A stretch of DNA of 64,000 nucleotides, taken from the NCBI GenBank assembly GCA_965203605.1, contig OZ241902.1, positions 2,542,001-2,606,000 of the forward strand, given 5' to 3'. The notes under the pieces were generated by a model, which had not been told where the DNA came from, searched no databases, and saw only the letters and a list, made by a program, of their open reading frames with translations. Both the position numbers and the translations under genes were made by a program. Below, piece by piece: positions 36,237 through 45,235 of the stretch. The first letter of the stretch is position 1. Each line of letters starts with the position of its first letter. This stretch comes from JAPOUP01 sp965203605. Its GTDB lineage: Bacteria > Pseudomonadota > Alphaproteobacteria > Rhodobacterales > Rhodobacteraceae.

Positions 36237-37073
36237 ATGAAACGACTTGTTCTGACGGGCGCAGCGGGCAGGCTGGGCTCCTATCTGCGTGAACCACTCA
36301 CAGAACTCTGCGACGAACTCGTATCTTCAGACATTGTCGAGGATATCGGTCGTCTCTATGATGGAGAGCGCTATCTGCGTGCGGATCTTGCGTCGTTTGA
36401 CGAGGTTGATGCCCTTCTGAATGGCGCGGACATGGTTGTGCATTTCGGTGCGATCGGCGACGAAGCCCCGTTTGAGGAGATTCTCGGACCGAATATCATT
36501 GGTGCCTACAACATCTGGGAGGCGGCGTACCGCAGCGGGATTCGTCGAGTCGTCTATGCCAGTTCGATCCACGTCGTAGGAATGTATCCGAAGACCGATT
36601 TCATCGGCACGGAAGTACCGCATCGTCCAGATACATATTACGGACTTTCCAAGTGCTTCGCGGAGGATCTGGCAAGCCTCTATTGGGACAGGCGCGGCGT
36701 GGAGGCCATCTGCCTGCGCATCCTCAGCTGTGCCCAGGTGAGCAATCCTCGGGCAATTGGCTCATGGCTGAGCTATGGCGATCTCATCCACCTCGTTACC
36801 CGTGCGATTGACAGCCCGGTTACCGGCTTCAGCATCGTCTATGGAGTGTCCAACAATGATCGGGCCCCCGTCGACAACACCAACGCAGGTTTCCTCGGCT
36901 ACCGCCCCAGGGACAATGCTGAACAGTTTGCACAACGCGTGTTCGCAGAGGCGGGGAGGCTTGACCCGCAGGATCCGGGCCACATGTGTCAAGGCGGGCC
37001 GTTCGCATCCGTTGAACTTGGCAACAGCGGCATCGCGACCATGAACATCGTCGATGACAGCAGGAAGACGTGA
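36237..37073 (+). CDS. NAD-dependent epimerase/dehydratase, uronate dehydrogenase-like
   Basis: A 278-residue extended SDR. The cofactor motif TGAAGRLG is at residues 7-14, catalytic Ser110 lies in YASSIHVVGMYP, and the catalytic pair is Tyr135 and Lys139 in YYGLSK. The overall pattern, including DEAPFEEILGPNIIGAYNIWEAA, follows bacterial uronate dehydrogenases. A CAGGAGA ribosome site precedes the ATG at 36237; the frame is open upstream to 36180. It follows the FAD oxidoreductase by 82 bp. Confidence 0.78.
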   Translation: MKRLVLTGAAGRLGSYLREPLTELCDELVSSDIVEDIGRLYDGERYLRADLASFDEVDALLNGADMVVHFGAIGDEAPFEEILGPNIIGAYNIWEAAYRSGIRRVVYASSIHVVGMYPKTDFIGTEVPHRPDTYYGLSKCFAEDLASLYWDRRGVEAICLRILSCAQVSNPRAIGSWLSYGDLIHLVTRAIDSPVTGFSIVYGVSNNDRAPVDNTNAGFLGYRPRDNAEQFAQRVFAEAGRLDPQDPGHMCQGGPFASVELGNSGIATMNIVDDSRKT

Positions 37074-37111
37074 CGGGCCGATTCGTGACCACCCTTATCC
37101 GCAGGGTTCGA

Positions 37112-37267
37112 GGTTCCTTTGCCGGATGCTGGGCAAGCCATCCTCCCCCGTTGCGCTGAAGGGAGCTGGCCCAAATGGCCGGTCCCGACACGGGACCTCG
37201 GCCACGGAGCGGCATCCGCGGCCGCAGCCGAAGTGCGGTCACCTGGCAGGTCGGGACGCATGGACGG
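37112..37267. repeat. degenerate direct repeat, copy A
   Basis: Roughly 155 bp, similar in the same orientation to 38104-38275. The best conserved core is GACACGGGACC, then GCGGCATCCGCG and CCGCAGCCGA, ending in CGCATGGAC. The two copies bracket the DUF1640 gene, which suggests duplication or recombination between members of a genomic repeat family. Confidence 0.6.
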
Positions 37268-37382
37268 GAACCGCCCCTGGAATCCCCCGGGCCTTTCAAC
37301 AGGACACTGTCAACTCAATGTCTCCGGCGGTGTATCCCCGGCCGCATGAGGATCGGTCTGCGACACTACGCCCCCGGGACGG

Positions 37383-37392
37383 TTGACTGTCC
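37383..37392 (+). repeat. dispersed TTGACTGTCC motif, copy 3
   Basis: Intergenic copy (GGTTGACTGTCCGG) between the udh-like gene and the DUF1640 gene. See copy 1. Confidence 0.4.
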
Positions 37393-37481
37393 GGTCGCGC
37401 TCCCGGCGGCGACATCGCAGTCACATTGCCGGACGGCACGGCACCGCTCATGGAGAGGGCCGGGTCGGGGAGACGTGGCCT

Positions 37482-38036
37482 TCAGTTGCCGAGCGCGATC
37501 CCGGCGACCTCGGCCAGCCAGGGCAGGACGAGAACGGCGAGGACCGCGCCGCCAATCAGCCTGATCCACCGTAGGTCGTTGCGGACCTCGGAAATCTCGG
37601 ACCTGAGCCCGCCCTCGAGTCTGTCCATGTCCGTCCGGAGCCCGCCCTCGAGCTTCTCCATGTCCGTCCGGAGCTCGGCCATATCCACCCTGAGCCCGCC
37701 CTCGAGTTTCTCCAGATCCGTCCGGAGCTCGGCCATATCCACCCTGAGCCCGGTCTTGAGCCTTTCCATGTCCGTCCGGAGGCTGCTTTCGAGTTTCTCC
37801 ATGTCGGACCTGAGCCCGCCATCGAGCCTTTCCATGTCCGTCCGGAGGCTGCTTTCGAGCTTCTCGATGTCGGACCTGAGCCCGGTCTCGAGCCTCTCCA
37901 GGTCGGCCTTCGTGGCGACGCCGCCGGTGACGCCGGCATGGATCGAGCGCGTGATCGCCTCCGCCTGCTCCTGCTTCAGGCCGACGTCCCGCAGTCTCTG
38001 GACCTCGGCGATCATGTCGAAGGCGGCCTCTCCCAT
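37482..38036 (-). CDS. DUF1640-like membrane-anchored coiled-coil protein with 11-residue repeats
   Basis: A 184-residue protein. The N-terminal 45 residues (FDMIAEVQRLRDVGLKQEQA and AITRSIHAGV) match DUF1640/CCDC90-type proteins. Residues 46-157 are an almost pure hendecad array of LRTDMEKLEGG-like units, and residues 159-180 form one transmembrane helix. At DNA level the array (37566-37901) is a set of near-identical 33-bp units, prone to length change. The ATG at 38036 is preceded by AAAGGGAGA; the longer open frame upstream is non-homologous. It is probably a membrane-anchored coiled coil; the function in bacteria is unknown. Confidence 0.8.
   Translation of the reverse strand: MGEAAFDMIAEVQRLRDVGLKQEQAEAITRSIHAGVTGGVATKADLERLETGLRSDIEKLESSLRTDMERLDGGLRSDMEKLESSLRTDMERLKTGLRVDMAELRTDLEKLEGGLRVDMAELRTDMEKLEGGLRTDMDRLEGGLRSEISEVRNDLRWIRLIGGAVLAVLVLPWLAEVAGIALGN
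37566..37901. repeat. tandem 33-bp repeat array inside the DUF1640 gene
   Basis: About ten 33-bp units (11 codons each) with a common CTCGAG-TT/CCTCCATGTCCGTCCGGAG pattern. The high similarity at DNA level, not only protein level, indicates recent expansion or gene conversion. Confidence 0.8.
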
Positions 38037-38666
38037 CGGGGTCTCCCTTTCCGTCCGTTCCCCACCATAGCGGTTCCGCCTGACGGGCGCCAGACCCCCG
38101 GCAGCCCTTTGGGTGCATCCCGGAACCCGCGGCCAGGCCATCCCGGACCGTTCCCCGCTCCACCGGAGGAAGCTGGTCCGGGTGGCGGTCACCGACACGG
38201 GACCCCAGCCACAGGGCGGCATCCGCGACCGCAGCCGACGTGTGATCTCCCGGCCGGTCGCGACGCATGGACAGACCGGGTGTCCCAAGTTGGTCGATCA
38301 CGCCGCGGCGGCCTGATTCGCATTTCCCGGTGCCATAACCCACAATCCATGCCCATTGCCACGGATAGCGGGCCGCTCGATGGCTACCCGGATTATTCCC
38401 GCTCCCGCCGCGGCGCAGGGATGGAACATTCGAATTGTGCGGATCAACCAACTTGGGATGCACCCTAGACAAACCGACGGCGAAGGAGTGCTAAACCAAG
38501 GATTCCGGAATGCACCCTCCCTTACCAAACACGTTGCGCTTCGCAATGGAGTGGGCCATGGCTGGACAACAATCCAGCCTAAAGCCATACTGACCCGCAA
38601 TTACTGTGGTCAGATGGCCGGATCAAATCAATCGGGATAAACTCAACACGATCAAGGGAGTCCACC
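38037..38666. other. gap with repeat copy B
   Basis: It contains the second degenerate direct repeat (about 38104-38275), upstream of the DUF1640 start. The remaining part up to potF shows no gene. AAGGGAGT just before 38667 is the potF ribosome site. Confidence 0.55.
38104..38275. repeat. degenerate direct repeat, copy B
   Basis: Partner of 37112-37267 in the same orientation, about 1 kb apart. Chance peptide frames in both copies read similarly (PGDHTSAAVADAA versus PGDRTSAAAADAA), which confirms the homology but probably reflects DNA relatedness and not coding. Confidence 0.6.
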
Positions 38667-39749
38667 ATGCATCGTACCCTCGCAACACTTCTTGCCACGT
38701 CATTGGCCGTATCGGCGGCCCAAGCCGATGAGGTCCGGGTCTATAACTGGTCGGACTATATCGATGAAGAACTCCTGACCAAGTTCGAGGAAGAGACCGG
38801 GCTCGAACTGATCTACGACGTCTATGACTCGAACGAGATGCTGGAAACCAAACTGCTTGCCGGTGGTTCCGGCTACGATGTCGTTGTGCCTTCGGGCACC
38901 TTCCTGATGCGCCAGATCTCTGTCGGGGCCTTCCAGCCGCTCGATCTGTCAAAGCTGCCCAACCATAGGAACGTCTGGGATGTCGTCGCCGAGCGTGTGG
39001 CCGCCTATGACCCGGGCAACGCCCATTCGATCAACTATATGTGGGGCACGACTGGACTGGGGGTTAACGTCGGCAAGGTCAAGGGAATCCTTGGAGACGA
39101 TGCGCCCATCGACAGTCTCGCCCTGGTCTTTGACCCCGCCAACATGGAAGCGCTCGCCGAATGCGGCGTGCATTTCCTTGACGCACCGACGGAACTGATC
39201 CCCGCAGCGCTGAAATACGTCGGGGAAGACCCCGACAGCCACGATCCTGACGTCATCGCAAAGGCGGAACCCGTGCTTCAGGCCGTGCGGCCATACGTCC
39301 AGAAATTCCACTCATCGGACTATATCAACGCACTCGCCAACGGCGATATCTGTGTGGCGATCGGATGGTCCGGAGACGTGCTGCAAGCTCGCGACCGTGC
39401 GCTGGAAGCCAATAACGGCGTTGAAATTGCCTACAACGCCGTCAAGGAAGGCTCGCTGATGTGGTTTGACCAGATGGCGATCCCGGTCGACGCACCAAAC
39501 CCCGACGGCGCACACCAGTTCCTGAACTTCATGCTGAACGCCGAAAACATGGCCGCGGCGTCGAACTACGTCTATTATGCCAATGGCAACCTTGCGAGCC
39601 AGGAATTCCTTTCCGAAGATGTCATCGGCGATCCGGCAATCTATCCGACGGAGGAAATGCTTGCCACCCTGTATACAACCACCCCGTATCCTCCGGGCGT
39701 ACAACGAACCGTCACGCGCATGTGGACACGTATCAAATCGGGAACTTGA
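38667..39749 (+). CDS. potF: putrescine ABC transporter substrate-binding protein
   Basis: A 360-residue periplasmic polyamine-binding protein. A signal peptide covers residues 1-20 (cleavage after AAQA). Family motifs are VYNWSDYIDEELLTKFEEETG, the YDSNEMLETKLLAGGSGYDVVVPS block, WGTTGLGVN and the late VYYANGN. The aspartate/tryptophan-rich ligand pocket pattern fits PotF/SpuD. It is the first gene of potFGHI and is separated from potG by a hairpin. Confidence 0.9.
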   Translation: MHRTLATLLATSLAVSAAQADEVRVYNWSDYIDEELLTKFEEETGLELIYDVYDSNEMLETKLLAGGSGYDVVVPSGTFLMRQISVGAFQPLDLSKLPNHRNVWDVVAERVAAYDPGNAHSINYMWGTTGLGVNVGKVKGILGDDAPIDSLALVFDPANMEALAECGVHFLDAPTELIPAALKYVGEDPDSHDPDVIAKAEPVLQAVRPYVQKFHSSDYINALANGDICVAIGWSGDVLQARDRALEANNGVEIAYNAVKEGSLMWFDQMAIPVDAPNPDGAHQFLNFMLNAENMAAASNYVYYANGNLASQEFLSEDVIGDPAIYPTEEMLATLYTTTPYPPGVQRTVTRMWTRIKSGT

Positions 39750-39763
39750 GCGGAAAATGAAAG

Positions 39764-39794
39764 CGACCGCCCTTTCCATGCGGCGGGGCGGTCG
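39764..39794 (+). terminator. hairpin after potF
   Basis: Stem CGACCGCCC / GGGCGGTCG (39764-39772 and 39786-39794), followed by TTCGTGG. It is probably a partial terminator or stability element separating highly expressed potF from the transporter subunits. Confidence 0.65.
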
Positions 39795-40164
39795 TTCGTG
39801 GATTCCCGGTAATGTAGGGGTTCGGACCGACTCAGGCAGCGTGGACCAGTTCAGATGAACGCACCGTCCGCACCCGAGCTCTGGAACAACCCGGATGCGG
39901 AACCGCTCATCCGGTTCGACGGCGTCACCAAACGCTTTGGCAGTTTCACGGCCATTGATGGAATTGATCTGACTATCTTTGAGGGTGAGTTCTTTGCGTT
40001 GCTCGGTCCTTCGGGCTGCGGAAAGACGACTCTCATGCGCATACTTGCCGGTTTCGAGAATCCCACGGAAGGCTCCATCCTTCTTGATGGCCGTGACCTG
40101 GCAGGAACACCGCCAAACAAGCGCTCGACCAATATGATGTTTCAGTCGAGCCTCTTGCAGAACT

Positions 40165-40215
40165 CCCCGATCAGGCGGTTTTTTTTCGGAAACGGGCGCT
40201 TTTTTCTGATCGGGG
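40165..40215 (+). terminator. subterminal hairpin of the IS in potG
   Basis: CCCCGATCAG (40165-40174) pairs with CTGATCGGGG (40206-40215); both loop sides are T-rich (T8 and T6). It can act as a bidirectional terminator that shields the transposase from host transcription and blocks pot transcripts. Confidence 0.7.
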
Positions 40216-40285
40216 GCCTGGATATGGAGCCGTCCCTCTGGTATGGAGCGGGTGTTACAGCCACAACATACGGGGAGACGGCTCC

Positions 40286-41428
40286 ATGTCCCTGCGATCA
40301 TCCATATCAGATGCCTGGCAGCGGTTTCAAGGGGAACTTTTCCCGTCCCTCGCCGGGGAGGTCGGCCCGCTGGGCGTGAGGCACGGCAGGTTCATCGCCG
40401 TCCTGGACCTGGTGGAGGTGGAAAGGCACGTCCACTACAGCCACCGGGGCGTCGGCAACCCGCCCGCCGACCGCAGGGCGCTGGCGCGGGCCTTCGTCGC
40501 GAAGGCGGTGTGGGACATGCCGACCACGGTGGTGCTGGTCGACCGGCTGCTGTACGACCCGACGCTGCGGCGCCTGTGCGGCTGGTCCCGCGTGTCGGAG
40601 GTTCCCAGTGAATCGACGTTCTCCCGCGCCTTCGCCTGGTTCGCGGAGACCCGTCTGCCGGAGCGGATGCACGAGGCGCTGGTCCGCTCCGCGTATGCCG
40701 GCTCGGTCGTGGGCCACATCTCCAGGGACTCCACGGCGATCGTCGGGCGGGAGAGGCCGGCGCCGAAGCCGAAGCCGCAGGAGCGGCCGAAGCGAAAGCG
40801 CGGACGCCCGAAAAAGGGGGAGGAGGTGCCGAGGGAGCCGACCCGGCTGGAGCGGCAGCTGCGGGACGGGATGACCGCCGCGGAGATGGCCGCCGAGTTG
40901 CCGAAAGCCTGCGACACCGGGACGAAACGCAACGCCAAGGGGTACAAAGAGAGCTGGAGGGGGTACAAACTGCATATCGACGCGGCCGATGGGGACGTCC
41001 CCGTCAGCTGCATCCTGACCTCGGCGTCGCTGCACGACAGCCAGGCCGCGATCCCTCTTTCGAGGATGACGGCGCTGCGGGTGGACCACTGTTACGAGCT
41101 CATGGACGCGGCCTACGACTCGCTGGAGATCGGGTTCCACGCCTACCTGACGGGGCGCGTGGCGATCACCGACACCAACCCGCGACGCGACGCGGCGCTG
41201 AAGGAGCGCCTCAGGAAAGAGGCGCTGGCGCAGCGGAAAGCGGGCCACATACGCCACGACCGCGTCCGTTACCGGCAGCGCTCCAGCGTCGAGCGGGTGA
41301 ACTCGGCCCTGAAGGACTCCTACGGTGCCCGGCACGTCCGCGTCCGTGGGCACGCCAAGGTGGCCTGCCACCTGTTCTTCGGCGTGCTGGCCCTGACGGT
41401 GGAACAGCTGATGCGGCTCACCATCTGA
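40286..41428 (+). CDS. transposase (DDE_Tnp_1 type) of the potG insertion
   Basis: A 380-residue transposase. The N-terminal DUF772-like region has LVEVERHVHYSHRGVGNPPADRRAL and VPSESTFSRAFAWFAE. The DDE core shows ISRDSTAIVGRE (first Asp), YELMDAAYDSLEI (second Asp) and RSSVERVNSALKD (Glu). A basic insert KPKPQERPKRKRGRPKKGEE lies after the first Asp. The reading frame is intact, so it could be active. Confidence 0.85.
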   Translation: MSLRSSISDAWQRFQGELFPSLAGEVGPLGVRHGRFIAVLDLVEVERHVHYSHRGVGNPPADRRALARAFVAKAVWDMPTTVVLVDRLLYDPTLRRLCGWSRVSEVPSESTFSRAFAWFAETRLPERMHEALVRSAYAGSVVGHISRDSTAIVGRERPAPKPKPQERPKRKRGRPKKGEEVPREPTRLERQLRDGMTAAEMAAELPKACDTGTKRNAKGYKESWRGYKLHIDAADGDVPVSCILTSASLHDSQAAIPLSRMTALRVDHCYELMDAAYDSLEIGFHAYLTGRVAITDTNPRRDAALKERLRKEALAQRKAGHIRHDRVRYRQRSSVERVNSALKDSYGARHVRVRGHAKVACHLFFGVLALTVEQLMRLTI

Positions 41429-42538
41429 CACCGTCCGTTCCGGCAGATCCGTCCGCCACGGACGCCGCCCCGGAGGGGACGGCGCGGCCAGCCATGCGCG
41501 GACGGCGCCCGTCGGGCCACCAACTGCGGCATTCCGCCACACCCTGGCCCGTGCAGACGCCCCGGGCACCCGTCGGATCCGGTGCCGCGACCCTGGCGGA
41601 ACCGAAAGGCTTGCCGCGGCTGCCCGAACCGCAGTAATTGTGCAAGAGGCTCAGTCATATGCTCTGTTTCCGCATCTTTCCGTGTTTGACAACATCGCCT
41701 TCGGGCTCCGTCGCGACAGACTTGCGGCTGACCGGATCAAGGCACGTACCGAAGAAATGATCGCGCTCGTGCAGCTTCAGAGGTTTGCCAATCGCAAGCC
41801 CCACCAGATCTCGGGCGGGCAAAGGCAACGTGTAGCGCTTGCCCGAGCACTGGCAAAGGCACCAAAACTCCTGTTGCTCGACGAGCCTCTCGGCGCACTC
41901 GACAAGAAGTTACGGCGTGAGACCCAGTTCGAACTGATGGACATACAGGAGCGAACGGGAACAACCTTCGTGATTGTCACGCATGATCAGGAGGAAGCGA
42001 TGACGGTGGCTACCCGAGTGGCCATCATGGATCATGGTCGGATTGCCCAGGTCGCCACTCCTACCGAGATCTACGAAGCACCCAACTCCACATATGTCGC
42101 CGACTTCATCGGTGATGTGAACATCCTTGAGGGCCGAGCCGTTTCGGAGAACGGCATGGTCAGCATTGATTGGGCGGAGGGCCAGCCGCTGATACGATGC
42201 AAATCCGCGCTGAGGCTCCCGAACGGCACCACCGCATTCGTTGCGATAAGGCCCGAGAAGGTATCGATCTCGTCAATCCGACCGGAAGCCTCGTCAAATG
42301 TGATGCCTGGCAAGGTGCTCGACATCGCCTATCTGGGCAATGTGTCGACCTATCATGTGGAGATCCCGGGAGGTCATGTCATCAAGGCACAGACCGCAAA
42401 TACCGACAGGCTCACCCGGCGAGACTTCACTTGGGAAGAAGATGTCTGGCTTCATTGGTCCGATACTGCCGGCATCGTACTTGAGCGCTGATCCATGAAG
42501 CGGGACTCCGACCGGCAAATTCACTGGAACGACGATTG

Positions 42539-43429
42539 ATGCGCCGGTTTCTTGTCGTTGCAATTCCCTACCTGTGGCTAATTGCACTCTTTCTCGTACC
42601 TTTCGCCATCGTTCTTAAAATATCGCTCTCGGACACCGCCCTTGCGCGACCGCCATATTTGCCCCAGTTCGACCTTGCCGCTGGCTGGGCTGGGTTCCGC
42701 ACCTTCTTTTCCGGGCTCGACCTGGAGAATTTCGTCTTCCTTACGACCGATGCCCTCTATTGGAAGGCATATCTTTCCAGTCTTCGGATCGCGGTTTTTT
42801 CGACACTGCTCGCCCTTGTTGCCGGCTACCCGATTGCCTATGCCATGGCCCGCGCCACCGATCGCTGGCGTCCAACCCTACTGATGCTTGTAATTCTGCC
42901 ATTCTGGACGAGCTTTCTCATCCGCGTCTATTCCTGGATGGGTATCCTCAGCCAGGAGGGCTACCTCAACCAACTCCTCCTGGGGTTGGGACTTATCAGT
43001 GATCCCTTGACGGTTCTGAACACCAATACCGCTGTATACATCGGCATCGTCTACACTTACCTCCCTTTCATGGTGCTGCCGATATACGCATCGCTCGGCC
43101 GCATGGATGAATCGCTTATCGAGGCGGCTGAGGATCTTGGCTGTTCCCGACTGAAGGCATTCTGGCTTGTCACATTCCCGCTTTCCCGCCCCGGAATCAT
43201 CGCAGGCTGCTTCCTCGTATTCATTCCGACAATCGGCGAATTCGTGATTCCATCGCTGCTCGGTGGGTCCGGCACCCTCATGATCGGCAAGGTACTTTGG
43301 GAGGAATTCTTCTCCAACCGCGATTGGCCTGTTGCCAGCGCCGTCGCTATCGTCCTGCTGCTCATCCTGATTGTTCCGATCATTCTCTTCCAGCGGAACG
43401 AACAGCGGCAGCGGGAGGCGGAACTGTGA
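42539..43429 (+). CDS. potH: putrescine ABC transporter permease
   Basis: A 296-residue inner-membrane permease with six hydrophobic helices and the binding-protein-dependent transport loop EAAEDLGCSRLKAFWLVTFPLSRPGI. The N-terminal IPYLWLIALFLVPFAIVLKISLSD fits PotH. It lies 47 bp after potG and so is downstream of the IS; expression may be reduced by polarity. The ATG at 42539 has only a weak ribosome site. Confidence 0.88.
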   Translation: MRRFLVVAIPYLWLIALFLVPFAIVLKISLSDTALARPPYLPQFDLAAGWAGFRTFFSGLDLENFVFLTTDALYWKAYLSSLRIAVFSTLLALVAGYPIAYAMARATDRWRPTLLMLVILPFWTSFLIRVYSWMGILSQEGYLNQLLLGLGLISDPLTVLNTNTAVYIGIVYTYLPFMVLPIYASLGRMDESLIEAAEDLGCSRLKAFWLVTFPLSRPGIIAGCFLVFIPTIGEFVIPSLLGGSGTLMIGKVLWEEFFSNRDWPVASAVAIVLLLILIVPIILFQRNEQRQREAEL

Positions 43430-44244
43430 GGCGCTTCAGCTGGTTCAACGCCACGTCACTGACGCTGGGACTCGCGTTCCTGTACCTTCCCATGGTCATA
43501 CTTGTGGTCTACAGCTTCAATGCGTCGAAACTTGTGACGGTCTGGGCTGGCTTCTCGACCAGATGGTATCGTGAACTTCTGCGCAACGAGGCCTTCCTTG
43601 ATGCGGCTTGGGTCACCCTTCAGGTTGCGTTCCTTTCGTCCACTTTGGCAACGGTGCTCGGAACCATGGCCGCCCATGTGTTGGTCAGGGTCGGTCGGTT
43701 CCCGGGCCGGACACTGTTCTCAGGGGTGATCTACGCACCGCTTGTCATGCCGGAAGTCGTCACTGGCCTCTCGCTACTGCTGCTGTTCATTGGGATCGGA
43801 CTTGACCGGGGAATTTTCACAATCGTTCTGGCTCACACCACATTTTCGATGTGCTACGTCTCGGTCGTTGTGTCGTCGCGCCTCGTCACTTTCGACCGTT
43901 CCCTTGAGGAGGCCGCTCTTGATCTGGGCTGTTCCCCTTTTGAGGCATTCCGTCTCGTCACCCTTCCGATCATCGCTCCCGCCGTCATATCCGGCTGGCT
44001 ACTGGCATTCACGCTATCCCTTGACGACCTCGTGATCGCCTCCTTCACCTCAGGCCCTTCCGCCACGACGCTTCCGATCAAGATATTCTCTGCCGTAAGG
44101 TTAGGTGTCTCACCGGAAATCAACGCGCTGTCCACAATTCTGATCGCCGTCGTTACCACTGGCGTCATCGCGGCGTCGCTGGCCAGCAAACGCAGGGTGA
44201 CTCGCCGGACGCACGAAGAACGGGAGGCACTGGGTGCGCCATGA
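43426..44244 (+). CDS. potI: putrescine ABC transporter permease
   Basis: A 272-residue permease with about six transmembrane helices and the EAA loop EAALDLGCSPFEAFRLVTLPIIAPAV. SLDDLVIASFTSGP is a PotI/PotC hallmark. The GTG at 43426 overlaps the potH stop (GTGA); the longer frame to 43297 lies within potH and is rejected. It is intact, like potH. Confidence 0.88.
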   Translation: MRRFSWFNATSLTLGLAFLYLPMVILVVYSFNASKLVTVWAGFSTRWYRELLRNEAFLDAAWVTLQVAFLSSTLATVLGTMAAHVLVRVGRFPGRTLFSGVIYAPLVMPEVVTGLSLLLLFIGIGLDRGIFTIVLAHTTFSMCYVSVVVSSRLVTFDRSLEEAALDLGCSPFEAFRLVTLPIIAPAVISGWLLAFTLSLDDLVIASFTSGPSATTLPIKIFSAVRLGVSPEINALSTILIAVVTTGVIAASLASKRRVTRRTHEEREALGAP

Positions 44245-44431
44245 TCCATCATTCTGACCAGAAACTCACGGCGTGGACAACCGGCCCTGATCTGACGGCC
44301 CGATTGTGGGCTGCTGGCCGAGATGCGCGGTTTGGACACGCCTGCCGCTTCTGACGCTTCCGGTTGACCGCGGTTTCAATTCCCATCGGCGCCAACTATT
44401 GAACGACTTTAGGCAAGGAGGTGGTCGAGTC

Positions 44432-45235
44432 ATGCGGATTCTCATCACCAATGACGACGGAATCAATGCCCCTGGGCTGAAGGTATTGCAGGCCATCGCC
44501 GAGGAGGTTGCTGGACCGGCGGGTGAGGTCTGGACTGTTGCGCCGGCGTTCGAACAGTCCGGGGTTGGTCATTGCATCAGTTTCACCCGCCCTTTCATGG
44601 TTGCGGAACTGGGGCCGAGGCGCTTTGCCGCAGAGGGGTCTCCCGCCGACTGCGTGCTAACGGGGATTTACGACGTACTTGACGGATTGCGTCCAGACCT
44701 CATGCTCTCCGGTGTCAACCGTGGCAATAACGCTGCGGAAAACGTGCTTTACTCTGGCACTATTGGTGCGGCCATCGAAGCGAGCCTGCAGGGGCTAAGG
44801 GCGGTCGCTCTCAGTCAGTTCTACGGCCCCAAGAACTCCGAGCTTGAGAATCCGTTCGAAAGCGCGGCGGCACATGGCGCCGGACTTGTGCGTCGGCTGA
44901 TTGAGGACAGCGATTGGGGAAACGGAGATTATGGCATCTTCTACAATGTCAATTTCCCGCCTGTAACCGCAGACAGCGTGAAAGGGGTGCGGGTGACCAC
45001 CCAAGGCTATCGCAGAGGCACGTCTTTCGGAGTCGAGCCTCATAGATCCCCTTCCGGGCGCAGGTTTCTCTGGATCAAAGGGGGACCGCAGCACATCTCG
45101 ACCGTGCCGGGAACCGACGTACATGCCAATCTTTCAAACTACATTTCAGTCACACCAATGCGCTGTGACCTGACAGCCCATGATGTCCTTCCAACGCTGA
45201 GGGACAGTCTGGACCGATCCGATGACCACCAGTGA
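44432..45235 (+). CDS. surE: 5'-nucleotidase SurE
   Basis: A 267-residue metal-dependent nucleotidase. The metal site ILITNDDGINAPGL is at residues 3-16, with APAFEQSGVGHCISFTRP, GVNRGNNAAENVLYSGTIGAA and EGSPADCVLTG. AAGGAGG precedes the ATG; the frame is open upstream to 44306 without homology. It overlaps pcm by 14 bases, the usual survival-gene arrangement. Confidence 0.93.
   Translation: MRILITNDDGINAPGLKVLQAIAEEVAGPAGEVWTVAPAFEQSGVGHCISFTRPFMVAELGPRRFAAEGSPADCVLTGIYDVLDGLRPDLMLSGVNRGNNAAENVLYSGTIGAAIEASLQGLRAVALSQFYGPKNSELENPFESAAAHGAGLVRRLIEDSDWGNGDYGIFYNVNFPPVTADSVKGVRVTTQGYRRGTSFGVEPHRSPSGRRFLWIKGGPQHISTVPGTDVHANLSNYISVTPMRCDLTAHDVLPTLRDSLDRSDDHQ

Larger units (their letters stand above)
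37074..37481. other. gap with repeat copy A and a TTGACTGTCC motif
   Basis: No gene is supported. The region holds the first copy of a degenerate direct repeat (about 37112-37267), whose partner lies upstream of the DUF1640 gene, and a TTGACTGTCC motif at 37383-37392. Confidence 0.55.
40148..41652 (+). mobile_element. 1,505-bp DDE insertion sequence inside potG
   Basis: Inverted ends GAGCCTCTTGCA (40148-40159) and TGCAAGAGGCTC (41641-41652) are flanked by the 4-bp duplication AGTC at 40144-40147 and 41653-41656. Just inside the left end is a strong hairpin. One transposase gene fills the centre. The transposase resembles IS4/IS5/IS1182-superfamily DDE_Tnp_1 enzymes; the family could not be fixed. 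Excellent end identity and exact gene interruption suggest recent insertion. Confidence 0.9.
39855..42491 (+). pseudogene. potG: putrescine ABC transporter ATPase gene interrupted by an insertion sequence
   Basis: The 5' part (39855-40147) encodes residues 1-97 with VTKRFGSFTAIDGIDLTI and Walker A GPSGCGKTT, ending in NMMFQS. The 3' part (41657-42491) continues exactly with YALFPHLSVFDNIAFGLRRD, the ISGGQRQRVALARALAK signature, Walker B LLLLDEPLGALD, H-loop and a TOBE-type C-terminus. Joining the two after removal of the IS and one AGTC copy gives an uninterrupted frame of 375 codons plus stop, normal for PotG. The ATPase is therefore broken and the importer should not work unless the IS excises or another ATPase substitutes. 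An ATP-binding fragment from the 3' part lacks Walker A. Confidence 0.93.

Noticed and set aside
37566..37901. CRISPR-like array
   Set aside because: The periodic 33-bp units are contiguous, without spacers, and encode an in-frame hendecad coiled coil.
37366..38472. 368-codon minus-strand ORF
   Set aside because: It reads the DUF1640 repeat array out of frame; its low-complexity GHGEARG-type repeats are a by-product of the 33-bp units.
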